From Prolixibacteraceae bacterium UBA6162 (GTDB lineage Bacteria; Bacteroidota; Bacteroidia; Bacteroidales; Prolixibacteraceae), in assembly GCA_002428215.1 (NCBI GenBank), contig DIUI01000033.1, positions 1-12,523 of the forward strand: 12,523 bases of DNA, written 5' to 3'. The notes under the pieces are model-generated. The model worked only from the letters and a program-made list of their open reading frames with translations. It made no database searches and was not told the origin of the DNA. Position numbers and translations under genes: made by a program. Positions 1 through 7,565 of the stretch are shown here, in pieces; the first letter of the stretch is position 1; the number at the start of each line of letters is the position of its first letter.

Positions 1-698
1 GGTTTTTTGTAGACTTCCTTATCCTGCGCGCTAATCGTACCCCATTGATAGATGTGTCCGGAGGAGGTAAGTGCCAGCATTTGGGTAGTTCCACCCACCA
101 GCTGCTTTACCGGCTGATTAAACCCCGCAATCTTTGCCGGCTGTGCCCTGCTAGCAACGATGGAGGAATCTCCCAAGGCATAGTCAGGATTGTAGCCCCA
201 TGTCCAAAGCCCGCCATTGCTGTCGGTAGCTGCATAAAAGGGAAAGTTAACCCCTCCGGAGGCAACATGGGTAATTTTTGCCGAACCAAAGGCAGAGGAG
301 AAGGGAAAAGCCACTGCTGAATCCGCGCGCTCAGCAATAATGTCGAAGTCCCAGACAAAGATCCTGCCCTCTTTATCGAGAGCGATACAATCATAAACAG
401 TTGGCATATGGTTCGCCGGGCCTGCCGATATTTCAACAATATCCTTAAGTCCGCGAACCTTCGACTTTTTAAGGGCTGGTCCATAGGTAAAACTCATATA
501 AACGCAATATACCTCCCCTTTACTGGTAAGATAAATTGCGTAATTCGAATGGGCAGAAATGGCCGTGATGGACTGGCTGCCGGGAGGTTCTTCTTCTGAG
601 GCAGGATCCTCAACTGGTTTTAAGAAATCGCACGAAGAGTGAATTAACAACAAAATCAGTAATACACTGAATTTTAAAAAATTGCCGTAAAGTTGCAT
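1..698 (-). CDS. RCC1-repeat lipoprotein, 3' end beyond window (partial)
   Basis: Reading the minus strand from the ATG at 698-696, the frame stays open for 232 codons to the window edge, so the C-terminus is missing. The N-terminus is a lipoprotein signal: a hydrophobic stretch (residues about 9-20) ends in the lipobox-like IHSSC, with Cys23 as the predicted lipidated residue. An acidic, Pro-rich linker follows (about 28-42). From about residue 43 there are at least four blades of an RCC1-like beta-propeller, recognisable by alternating segments such as ITAISAH..YAIYLTSKGEVY, CIALDKEGRIFVWDF, THVASGG..YAATDSNGGLWTWG and LVGGTTQMLALTSSGHIYQWG. RCC1 propellers usually have seven blades, so roughly half the protein is probably absent. 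RCC1-type propellers bind proteins or nucleic acids in eukaryotes; bacterial secreted versions have no general function. I infer a membrane-anchored, periplasmic or surface binding protein. It lies 238 nt downstream of the oxidoreductase gene and probably has its own promoter. Confidence 0.8.
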   Translation of the reverse strand, partial: MQLYGNFLKFSVLLILLLIHSSCDFLKPVEDPASEEEPPGSQSITAISAHSNYAIYLTSKGEVYCVYMSFTYGPALKKSKVRGLKDIVEISAGPANHMPTVYDCIALDKEGRIFVWDFDIIAERADSAVAFPFSSAFGSAKITHVASGGVNFPFYAATDSNGGLWTWGYNPDYALGDSSIVASRAQPAKIAGFNQPVKQLVGGTTQMLALTSSGHIYQWGTISAQDKEVYKK

Positions 699-730
699 AC
701 AGCAGAGATTTTATTCCATAAATATCGGAA

Positions 731-763
731 GGTAAATTACCTGCAGATTGTCGGGCAATCTGC
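731..763. promoter_or_regulatory. Two adjacent inverted repeats upstream of the RCC1 lipoprotein gene
   Basis: Positions 731-741 are a perfect palindrome around one central base (GGTAA A TTACC). Immediately after, 743-750 (GCAGATTG) and 756-763 (CAATCTGC) form a perfect 8-bp inverted repeat around a 5-nt spacer. Both lie 33-65 nt upstream of the lipoprotein start codon on the minus strand. They could be a protein-binding site or a hairpin in its 5' leader. No U-tract follows on either strand, so a terminator is unlikely. The rest of the 238-nt gap (699-936) shows nothing I can name. Confidence 0.4.
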
Positions 764-936
764 CAGGAAATCGGAAAAAGGTCGGCCGAAGCCCGGGAAG
801 AGACACACTTTATTTACCCAACACAGGGCATTGAATTTACTGATAAAGTTACGTCAATTTTACAGCATGAAGCAAGTTAAACCGGCAATTTTTTCTACAG
901 TAAATGAAGGTCAAAACCCGGGTAAGGATACCTCCT

Positions 937-1875
937 CTAATCTGTAACGAGGACCAGCTTCCCCTTCACTCGACCGGTCTCGATGCGATGGTGCGCCTTC
1001 GCTCCTTCCGAAAGAGGAAAGAGTTGTTCTACCACCGGCTTGAGCTTACCCAAACGCATCATCTCTGAGAGAATTTCCAGATCAGCTCCCGACGGGCGGG
1101 CCAATATGGCCCTGGAGGCGTGACCATTTATTCGCGCCGGGAAATGGCTAAGATATACCCCCGGCGAAGGAATGGTGGAGATGTATGTTCCACCCTTAGC
1201 AAGTATTTTAACGGAACGGTAATACGAAAGTGCTGCTACTGCATCATATACAATGTCGAACCTGAGTCCGGTAGAAACAATAGGCGTTGTAGTGTAATCA
1301 ACTACCACATCGGCACCTAGCTGGCGCACCCAGTCAACGTTGGGGCCACTGCACACTGCTGTAACGCGGGCGCCAAAGTATCTGGCAATCTGAACAGCCA
1401 GATGACCAACCCCACCCGAGGCACCATACACCAATACCTCCATTCCTTCGCGGATATTACCCAAATCGCGCAGAGCCTGCAAAGAGGTCAGACCTGCCAG
1501 GGGCACTGCCGCCGCGTCGTTAAACGAGACCGATCCGGGAATGACAGCCAGATACTCCTCGCGGATAGCAGCATACTGAGCATATCCGCCCCCTTTGAAG
1601 TCGAGCATGGCAAACACGCGGTCGCCAACTTTGAATTTACTCCCCCTGGGAGCCTGTTCAATAACACCTGCCACATCGCCACCCAGTATTTTGGGAAACC
1701 GAAAACCCGAAACAAACCAGATCGAGCCATTCCTGATTTTATAGTCTACCGGATTAACAGCAGCAGCGTGTATCTTCACAAGAAGTTTATCGTTGTCTGC
1801 TGCCGGCATTGGAACCCTTTCCAGGGTGAGAACTTCCGGTTTTCCGTACCGATGAATTGGAAGTGCCTGCATCAT
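937..1875 (-). CDS. Zinc-free MDR-family NAD(P)-dependent oxidoreductase (quinone oxidoreductase-like)
   Basis: This is a 312-aa cytosolic protein of the medium-chain dehydrogenase/reductase superfamily. The N-terminal GroES-like domain spans about residues 1-125 and carries the family segment HAAAVNPVDYKIRNG (36-50) and GGDVAGVI (65-72). The Rossmann domain has the nucleotide-binding loop GASGGVG at 151-157. The C-terminal strand ends in GRVKGKLVLV, typical of the quinone-oxidoreductase/zeta-crystallin branch. The structural-zinc cysteine cluster and the catalytic zinc ligands of alcohol dehydrogenases are not seen, so this should be a zinc-independent NAD(P)H reductase of quinones or activated alkenes. 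The real substrate cannot be read from sequence. The length is normal and the protein looks intact. The start is one of two adjacent ATGs (1875-1873 or 1872-1870). It is divergent from serA, with a 145-nt gap between them. Confidence 0.9.
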   Translation of the reverse strand: MMQALPIHRYGKPEVLTLERVPMPAADNDKLLVKIHAAAVNPVDYKIRNGSIWFVSGFRFPKILGGDVAGVIEQAPRGSKFKVGDRVFAMLDFKGGGYAQYAAIREEYLAVIPGSVSFNDAAAVPLAGLTSLQALRDLGNIREGMEVLVYGASGGVGHLAVQIARYFGARVTAVCSGPNVDWVRQLGADVVVDYTTTPIVSTGLRFDIVYDAVAALSYYRSVKILAKGGTYISTIPSPGVYLSHFPARINGHASRAILARPSGADLEILSEMMRLGKLKPVVEQLFPLSEGAKAHHRIETGRVKGKLVLVTD

Positions 1876-1992
1876 AAAATTTCCGCTTGAGTTAAATGAA
1901 TATAGAACGTAAGCTTTTCAAAATTGTTCCTGTCTCATGTTGTTTAATCGTTAAGAAACCAAAAGATTAGCGTTAACCCTCCCAAGGGTGGT

Positions 1993-2000
1993 TATATTTG
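1993..2000 (+). promoter_or_regulatory. Putative Bacteroidetes-type -7 promoter box for serA
   Basis: TATATTTG matches the Bacteroidetes sigma-ABfr -7 consensus TAnnTTTG exactly, and ends 20 nt before the serA ATG. A -33 TTG-like element is less clear: TTAG at 1967-1970 is 22 nt upstream, slightly far. A short inverted repeat (ACCCT/AGGGT, 1976-1989) lies between the two and could be an operator. Inferred from sequence match alone. Confidence 0.5.
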
Positions 2001-2020
2001 CGTAAACCAACATCAACTCC

Positions 2021-3253
2021 ATGAAACGCAGGGTTTCACTCAGCAAAAACCAAATCAGAATATTGCTGCTCGAAGGTGTACACAGCTCGGCTGTAAACTG
2101 TTTTAAGGAGGCCGGGTACAGCAACATTGAAAACCTTACCACCGCACTCAGCGAAGAGGAGCTGCACGAAAAGCTAAAAGAGGTTCATATTATCGGCATC
2201 CGTTCGCGCACCCAGCTTACTCCATCGGTGCTCGAAAAGGCGGGCAAACTTTTTGCCATCGGATGTTTTAGCATTGGTACCAACCAGGTGGATACACAGG
2301 TTGCAAAACTGAGAGGAATTCCCGTATTCAATGCCCCATTTTCCAACACCCGCTCCGTGGCCGAACTGGTGATTGCCGAAGCCATTATGCTTTTGCGGGA
2401 GATCCCATCGAAAAACGCTGCGGCCCACCGGGGTGAATGGCTTAAATCGGCAGGACAATCCTACGAAGTACGCGACAAAAATTTAGGAATAGTTGGATAC
2501 GGGCATATAGGTTCGCAGGTTTCGGTGCTGGCAGAAGCGATGGGTATGAATGTTTACTATTTCGACATAGAAAAGAAACTAAGCCTTGGCAATGCAGTTG
2601 CCTGCAACTCGTTGAACGAACTTCTGGCTGTATCTGATGCGGTAACACTGCATGTGCCGGAAACCGATGCAACCCGAAATTTGATTTCGACTGCCGAACT
2701 GGAGTTAATGAAACCGGGATCGGTACTGATCAATGCCTCCAGAGGATCGGTGGCAGATTACCAGGCAGTTGCAAAGGCATTAAGCAGCGGCCATCTTGCC
2801 GGAGTGGCGGCCGATGTCTTTCCGGTAGAACCCTCTTCCAATAAGGAGCCATTTGAATCGGTACTGCAATCGTTCGACAATGCCATCCTTACCCCCCATA
2901 TAGGAGGAAGCACCCGCGAAGCGCAGGAAAAAATTGGAACAGAAGTGGCCGAAAAACTCATTAAATACAGCGACAACGGATCCACCATAGGAGCGGTAAA
3001 CTTCCCACAAATATCGCTGGCTCCAAATGTTGAAAAACAGCGCTTTCTGCATATTCACAAAAACATGCCCGGCATGCTGAATGAGGTGAACCGCATCTTT
3101 ACCGAGAAATCGATCAACATTGCGGCGGCCTATTTACAAACCGATGGCGACATAGGATATGTTATTATCGATACCGAAAATGAACCGGGAACCGAAATTT
3201 TAAAGGAACTCAAAACAATTCCTCAAACAATAAGAGCAAGAATGCTGTTTTAG
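2021..3253 (+). CDS. serA: D-3-phosphoglycerate dehydrogenase
   Basis: SerA oxidises 3-phosphoglycerate to 3-phosphohydroxypyruvate with NAD, the first committed step of serine biosynthesis in the cytosol. The protein is 410 aa, the same length as E. coli SerA, and reads closely like it throughout. Visible landmarks are RSRTQLT (61-67), NAPFSNTRSVAELV (104-117), the NAD-binding loop GYGHIG (159-164), INASRG with Arg241, Glu270 in the VFPVEP segment, and the catalytic His293 in TPHIGGST. These are equivalents of E. coli Arg240, Glu269 and His292. The C-terminal ACT domain (about 340-410) keeps HIHKN and the Asn of SINIAA, equivalents of the E. coli serine-effector residues, so feedback inhibition by serine is likely. 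It is the short E. coli-like type, without the extra intervening domain of long PGDHs. The TonB receptor gene starts 28 nt downstream, so read-through transcription is possible although the functions appear unrelated. Confidence 0.96.
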   Translation: MKRRVSLSKNQIRILLLEGVHSSAVNCFKEAGYSNIENLTTALSEEELHEKLKEVHIIGIRSRTQLTPSVLEKAGKLFAIGCFSIGTNQVDTQVAKLRGIPVFNAPFSNTRSVAELVIAEAIMLLREIPSKNAAAHRGEWLKSAGQSYEVRDKNLGIVGYGHIGSQVSVLAEAMGMNVYYFDIEKKLSLGNAVACNSLNELLAVSDAVTLHVPETDATRNLISTAELELMKPGSVLINASRGSVADYQAVAKALSSGHLAGVAADVFPVEPSSNKEPFESVLQSFDNAILTPHIGGSTREAQEKIGTEVAEKLIKYSDNGSTIGAVNFPQISLAPNVEKQRFLHIHKNMPGMLNEVNRIFTEKSINIAAAYLQTDGDIGYVIIDTENEPGTEILKELKTIPQTIRARMLF

Positions 3254-3281
3254 GCACGGATTCTGTATTGGAATCGGCTGA

Positions 3282-5651
3282 ATGAATACCATGAGATACA
3301 TTAGCGGAGCAAAAAAGGGCTTATTGCTTCTTTTATTGCTTCCATCCCTATACCTTCTGGCTGCTGAAGAGGTGCCCGAACGCAGCGGCATAACCGTAAG
3401 CGGCTATGTGCGTGATGCGACTACCGGCGAAGTGTTGATTGGAGCTTCGGTGGCGGTATTCAACGCCTCCTTCGGAACAATGACCAACCCCTATGGTTAC
3501 TACTCGATCAGGGTTCCGGCCGGAGATGTTAAACTGGGGGTATCCTATCTGGGGTATGACAGGCAAACCATAGTATTCAGACTTTCGCGCGATACCCTTA
3601 TTCATGTCGCTATGGTTCCGGCCGGACAGGTAATCGGTGAAGTTGTGGTTGTGGGTGAGCGCTTCAACGACAATCTATTGAAACCCCAGATGGGGGTGAC
3701 CCGACTCGACATTCAAAACATTCGTCAGATTCCCGCCTTTTTGGGTGAGGTGGATGTAATTAAAGCAATTCAGCTCCTGCCGGGAGTGCAGGCTACTTCA
3801 GAAGGGGGCTCCGGCTTTAGCGTAAGAGGAGGCAGCCCCGATCAGAACCTCATACTGCTCGACGAGGCAAACGTTTACAACCCTTCGCATCTGCTCGGAT
3901 TCTTTTCGGTATTCAACAACGATGCGGTAAAAAGCGTGGAGCTTAGTAAAGGAGACATTCCGGCAGAATATGGCGGCCGTCTCTCATCAGTAGTTGATGT
4001 ACGCATGAACGACGGCAATCTGCAAAAATTTACCGGTCAGGGGGGAGTAGGCACCATTTCGTCGCGCCTCACCCTCGAGGGGCCCCTTCAGCGCGACCGT
4101 TCGTCTTTTATGCTGGCAGGAAGGCGCACCTATGCCGACCTGTTTTTACAATTTGCCAAAGATGAGGAGCTTCGCAACAATGCCCTCTTTTTTTACGACT
4201 TTAATGGAAAAGCCAACTACGTAATCAACGACCGGAACCGAATATTTCTTTCGGGATATTTGGGGGAAGATATTTTCAAAAACGACAATTTTCGGGTAGG
4301 ATGGGGAAATCAGACGGCTACCCTTCGTTGGAATCACCTGTTTGGCCCCAACCTCTTTTCCAATTTTTCGGTGCTTTCATCGCGCTTCGACTACACTTTA
4401 GGTATTCCCCCGCAGCAGGAGAATGCCTTCGACTGGAGTGCAAACATGCAGGATTTCACCCTCAAAGCCGACTTTACATGGTACGCACAGATGGGACACA
4501 CCCTGCGTTTTGGCGCCATTGGCACCTACCATCAGTTTAACCCCGGAAGCGTAGTGCCTACCGGTAGCGAATCCCCTTGGACCACCATACAGGTGCCCAG
4601 ACAGAAAGCGCTGCAGGAAGGGGTTTATCTGAGCCACGAGTGGAACCTTTCATCACAATTGGTGGTGAAATATGGGTTAAGAGTAAGCAGCTTTAGCAAC
4701 CTGGGCGAGGCAACACAATACCAGTACGATGAAAATTACGCCATCTCCGACTCTGCTTCTTATGCAAAGGGCGAAGTGTTTAACCGCTATTTTGCCGCTG
4801 AACCCCGCTTCAGCCTGGCCTGGCAGTTCGTGCCCAACACATCCATTAAGGCTGCCTATAATAGAAATGTTCAGTATGTGCATCTGGCGCGAAATTCTAC
4901 CGCCGGAACGCCTCTTGATATTTGGTTCCCTTCTTCTCCCCATGTAAAACCACAACTTGGCGATCAGTGGTCGGCCGGAATTTTTCACAATTTGCCCCTG
5001 TACAGGGTTGAAACCTCCCTCGAAGGCTTCTACAAACAGAACCAAAATGCCATCGACTTTCGCGATCATGCCGAGCTTTTGCTCAACGACAACCTCGAAG
5101 GAGAATTGCGCTTCGGCAAAGCCTGGTCATACGGAATAGAGGCACTGATAAGGCTCACCGAAGGGAAACTTAACGGATGGCTAAGTTATACATGGTCGAG
5201 AACCTTCAGAGAGATTGCCACCATCAATGGAGGTAACCCATACCCCGCCAGCTACGACCGACCGCACGATGTTTCGGTAGTTTTGAATTACAGCCTTGGC
5301 CGACGTATTGTGGCCGGCGCCAACTGGGTATATGCTACCGGTTCTCCGGTGACCTTCCCTACCGGCAGGTTTACCATTGGCAACTTTGTAGTTCCGGTAT
5401 ACTCCGACCGGAATGCCTACCGACTTCCCGATTACCACCGCCTGGATCTATCGGTTACGCTAAAAGGTAAAGGAGATAAAGTACGGAGAGTGAACGGTGA
5501 GTGGAATCTATCGGTATACAATGCGTACGGCAGAAAAAATCCGTGGGTAATTAATTTTGTACAGGAAGAGAACAACCCCAACCGCACCTTCGCCGAAATG
5601 ACCTACCTTTTTGGGATTCTCCCAGCCATCACCTATAATTTTAAATTTTAA
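3282..5651 (+). CDS. TonB-dependent outer-membrane receptor with carboxypeptidase-regulatory-like domain
   Basis: This 789-aa outer-membrane protein begins with a signal peptide (Lys-rich start, Leu-rich core at about 13-26, cleavage near LLAAE). A carboxypeptidase-regulatory-like beta domain follows (about 37-115: VSGYVRDATTGEVLIGASV..NPYGYYSIRVPAG), which is the usual N-terminal extension of Bacteroidetes receptors. EVVVVGE (120-126) sits where a TonB box is expected. The plug (about 135-245) contains LLPGVQA, GFSVRGGSPDQNLILLDEANVYNP, with FFSVFN and EYGGRLSSVVDV. The remainder is the barrel and ends in NFKF with a terminal Phe, as needed for BAM-dependent assembly. Such receptors import substrates too large for porins, using TonB-ExbBD energy; the cargo cannot be told. 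It is not a typical SusC, because no SusD follows. Instead a DUF4249-type lipoprotein gene begins 4 nt later. A second in-frame ATG at 3291 is an equally plausible start. Nothing looks truncated. Confidence 0.93.
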   Translation: MNTMRYISGAKKGLLLLLLLPSLYLLAAEEVPERSGITVSGYVRDATTGEVLIGASVAVFNASFGTMTNPYGYYSIRVPAGDVKLGVSYLGYDRQTIVFRLSRDTLIHVAMVPAGQVIGEVVVVGERFNDNLLKPQMGVTRLDIQNIRQIPAFLGEVDVIKAIQLLPGVQATSEGGSGFSVRGGSPDQNLILLDEANVYNPSHLLGFFSVFNNDAVKSVELSKGDIPAEYGGRLSSVVDVRMNDGNLQKFTGQGGVGTISSRLTLEGPLQRDRSSFMLAGRRTYADLFLQFAKDEELRNNALFFYDFNGKANYVINDRNRIFLSGYLGEDIFKNDNFRVGWGNQTATLRWNHLFGPNLFSNFSVLSSRFDYTLGIPPQQENAFDWSANMQDFTLKADFTWYAQMGHTLRFGAIGTYHQFNPGSVVPTGSESPWTTIQVPRQKALQEGVYLSHEWNLSSQLVVKYGLRVSSFSNLGEATQYQYDENYAISDSASYAKGEVFNRYFAAEPRFSLAWQFVPNTSIKAAYNRNVQYVHLARNSTAGTPLDIWFPSSPHVKPQLGDQWSAGIFHNLPLYRVETSLEGFYKQNQNAIDFRDHAELLLNDNLEGELRFGKAWSYGIEALIRLTEGKLNGWLSYTWSRTFREIATINGGNPYPASYDRPHDVSVVLNYSLGRRIVAGANWVYATGSPVTFPTGRFTIGNFVVPVYSDRNAYRLPDYHRLDLSVTLKGKGDKVRRVNGEWNLSVYNAYGRKNPWVINFVQEENNPNRTFAEMTYLFGILPAITYNFKF

Positions 5652-5655
5652 CCCC

Positions 5656-6498
5656 ATGATTATCAGAAATCTCTGCTTGTCGATTCTTGCCGGTGCTGCC
5701 CTCCTGAGCTCCTGCACAGAGCAGATTGATCTGGAACTCGACAGCAGCTTTATTCGTCTGGTTGTCGACGGAGGGGTTACCAATCAGCGTGGAAACCACA
5801 TGATAAGGCTTACCACCACCACCGATTACTTCTATACCCAGGAGCCCCCGGCCGTGAAGGGTGCCCGCATATTGCTGCAAAGCAAAGAGCGGGATATCCT
5901 GCTTGCTGAATTCGAAAATCTTCCGGGCTATTATCTTTTGCCTGAGCCCTACAAGGGAATTCCCGGCAGCAATTATACCCTGAAAATTGAATTAAAAGAA
6001 GCGATTGGAGGATCGGTAAATTATAGCGCAGAGGCCTATATGCCCGAAACCGATTTCAGACTCGACTCGATACGAATTGAATACAACGACCGTTTCGATT
6101 TCTGGTTGGTATCGGTTTATGCCCAGGACCCCCCTTCGACCGACTATTACAAATTCGATACCTATGTCAATGCAGCAGAAGGTCAGGATGCAATATCAAG
6201 AACCGTGGCTACCCCCGACCGGTTTTTCAACGGACAAAACACCAACGGTTTTAACATTGCATTTTTCGATGGAAAACAGATCAAACCGGGAGATACCATA
6301 ACTACAGTTATGTCGGCACTCTCCGCCGACTATTTCAATTTTATTTCGGAGCTCAGAAATGAATCAGGTTTCAACAATCCACTCTTCTCGGGACCACCGG
6401 CCAACGTAAGGTCGAACCTAAACCCAGGCGGCCTTGGCTACTTTTATGCCCGGAAAGTACAGGAGACGCAGCGTATTGTTGGAGAACGGGTACGTTAA
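5656..6498 (+). CDS. DUF4249-type lipoprotein, partner of the upstream TonB receptor
   Basis: This is a 280-aa lipoprotein: a short signal peptide ends in the lipobox LLSSC, with Cys20 as the lipidated residue. The mature part starts with a strand-rich immunoglobulin-like region (LVVDGGVTNQRGNHMIRLTTTTDYF, about 35-59) followed by VKGARILLQS and a YYLLPEP..GIPGSNYTLKIEL segment. It ends with NPLFSGPPANVRSNLNPGGLGYF (about 241-263), which resembles the conserved C-terminal signature of the DUF4249 family. That family is typically encoded beside TonB receptors of the preceding type. The gene starts 4 nt after the receptor stop, so the two are surely co-transcribed and probably act together at the outer membrane; by analogy with SusC/SusD, a surface substrate-binding role is a guess. 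The start at 5656 was chosen because it gives a clean signal peptide; an upstream in-frame ATG at 5611 lies inside the receptor gene. Confidence 0.85.
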   Translation: MIIRNLCLSILAGAALLSSCTEQIDLELDSSFIRLVVDGGVTNQRGNHMIRLTTTTDYFYTQEPPAVKGARILLQSKERDILLAEFENLPGYYLLPEPYKGIPGSNYTLKIELKEAIGGSVNYSAEAYMPETDFRLDSIRIEYNDRFDFWLVSVYAQDPPSTDYYKFDTYVNAAEGQDAISRTVATPDRFFNGQNTNGFNIAFFDGKQIKPGDTITTVMSALSADYFNFISELRNESGFNNPLFSGPPANVRSNLNPGGLGYFYARKVQETQRIVGERVR

Positions 6499-6520
6499 AC
6501 TCCGTTTGGAATTGAAAGTT

Positions 6521-6540
6521 AACCGACTACCCGGTTTTAG
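6521..6540. terminator. Weak terminator-like hairpin between convergent genes
   Basis: AACCG (6521-6525) and CGGTT (6532-6536) form a 5-bp stem with a 6-nt loop. On the plus strand the T-run is completed by the stem end plus TT, then AG. It sits 22 nt after the DUF4249 gene and could end that operon. The short stem and short U-run make this weak. The rest of the gap between the convergent genes (6499-6621) shows no better candidate. Confidence 0.3.
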
Positions 6541-6621
6541 ATTGAAAAAGAGGCAAAATCAAAACAATACTATGGCGTAGATAGCCCTTCTTAACCCCTT
6601 GTACAATTCCCAGAGGATTGG

Positions 6622-7527
6622 TTAATCGTGCCACTCATGGCGGTAATCGAGGGTATAGTGCTGACTGCCTGTAACCCTGCCGCCACCGTTAACAAACACC
6701 AGTGTATGGAGGGGATTACCAGCTGAATCATATTGATGGCTAACCACCACTATTTGTTCACCTCGCTCGTTGGTTTCGGTATAGCCAAGTTGTAGACCCT
6801 GCTCGTCGTACTGGAAATCTTTTACCTTCCGGCTGCGCCCCTGCTCTTCGATGGTCTGAAGCACTTCTCCCTTGTCTCCCTCAGTGAAATAGGTGGTCTC
6901 CAATAAATTGTCTTCGTCGTCGTAGAACCGCTCTGCAATGCGCCGTCCGGCTACATCATACTCAACCTTGAGGCGAAAGAACTCCCCAGTCTCATCATTC
7001 TCTTGCTGATGCATTAACATCTTACCTGCGGTTGAATACTCGAACTGTTCAATAGAGACCCGCTCGCCATCGGCATCTACAATCTCATGTTCGATAAGAT
7101 GTTCGCCACTATACCGAAAATGCTCTACCCCTTCAGTTTCGCCATCCTCGTTGTGGGTTACCTTTTCTACCAGTTGATTTTGCTGGTTGTATAGATAAGA
7201 AGTGGTATCGATACTGCCATCGAGATAGTGGGTTTTTTCGGCCAGCACTTTCCCGCTGCTATCGTATTCGAAACTTTTCTCTCCGGCACCCTCCTCCTCT
7301 TCCGAAAAGTGCAGCTGTCGAATCACCCGGCCAGCCTCATCGTAGCCCAAAATGGTCTTTTCAGTGATAACGCCTTCCGGCGAGTAGGTGACCTGTAGGG
7401 TAGGCCGTCCTGATTCGTCGTACTCGGTAGTACCCGAAAGATAGGGAACGGTTTCCTTTTGTCCCCGGGCAATACCGAGTGATACCATATCGGTACGATA
7501 AACTTGGGTCGATTTTTTAACAGACAT
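6622..7527 (-). CDS. YD/RHS-like repeat protein, solitary, probably cytoplasmic
   Basis: This is a 301-aa acidic protein built almost wholly of repeats. Tyr residues of Y-D-x-x-G-[RK]-like motifs fall at residues 36, 62, 88, 113, 139, 164, 190, 213, 240 and 266, a period of about 26 residues (23-27). The best units read YDESGRP, YDEAGRV, YDSSGKV, YSTAGKM, YDVAGRR, YDEQGLQ and YDSAGNP. Within each unit a second, weaker half-motif (for example VTYSPEG, THYLDGS, RFYDDEDN) falls about 12-13 residues later. This is the pattern of RHS/YD beta-hairpin repeats, and MORN_2-type antitoxin repeats are a related alternative. There is no signal peptide, membrane segment, RHS core (DPxG) or C-terminal toxin domain, and at 301 aa it is far smaller than RHS toxins, which exceed 1000 aa. 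The gene starts 38 nt after the membrane-protein gene on the same strand and is probably co-transcribed with it. Its function is unknown; a scaffold or binding partner is a guess. Confidence 0.8.
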   Translation of the reverse strand: MSVKKSTQVYRTDMVSLGIARGQKETVPYLSGTTEYDESGRPTLQVTYSPEGVITEKTILGYDEAGRVIRQLHFSEEEEGAGEKSFEYDSSGKVLAEKTHYLDGSIDTTSYLYNQQNQLVEKVTHNEDGETEGVEHFRYSGEHLIEHEIVDADGERVSIEQFEYSTAGKMLMHQQENDETGEFFRLKVEYDVAGRRIAERFYDDEDNLLETTYFTEGDKGEVLQTIEEQGRSRKVKDFQYDEQGLQLGYTETNERGEQIVVVSHQYDSAGNPLHTLVFVNGGGRVTGSQHYTLDYRHEWHD

Positions 7528-7565
7528 AGGCAGAAAATGATTGAGCTTTTAAGTAAAAAACGGGG

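Noticed and set aside
107..484. 125-codon minus-strand ORF inside the RCC1 lipoprotein gene
   Set aside because: It lies out of frame within a gene that has a clear signal peptide and repeat pattern, and its own translation resembles no protein.
1402..1890. 162-codon plus-strand ORF opposite the oxidoreductase gene
   Set aside because: It is antisense to a well-supported MDR-family protein; the composition is irregular and no domain is recognisable.
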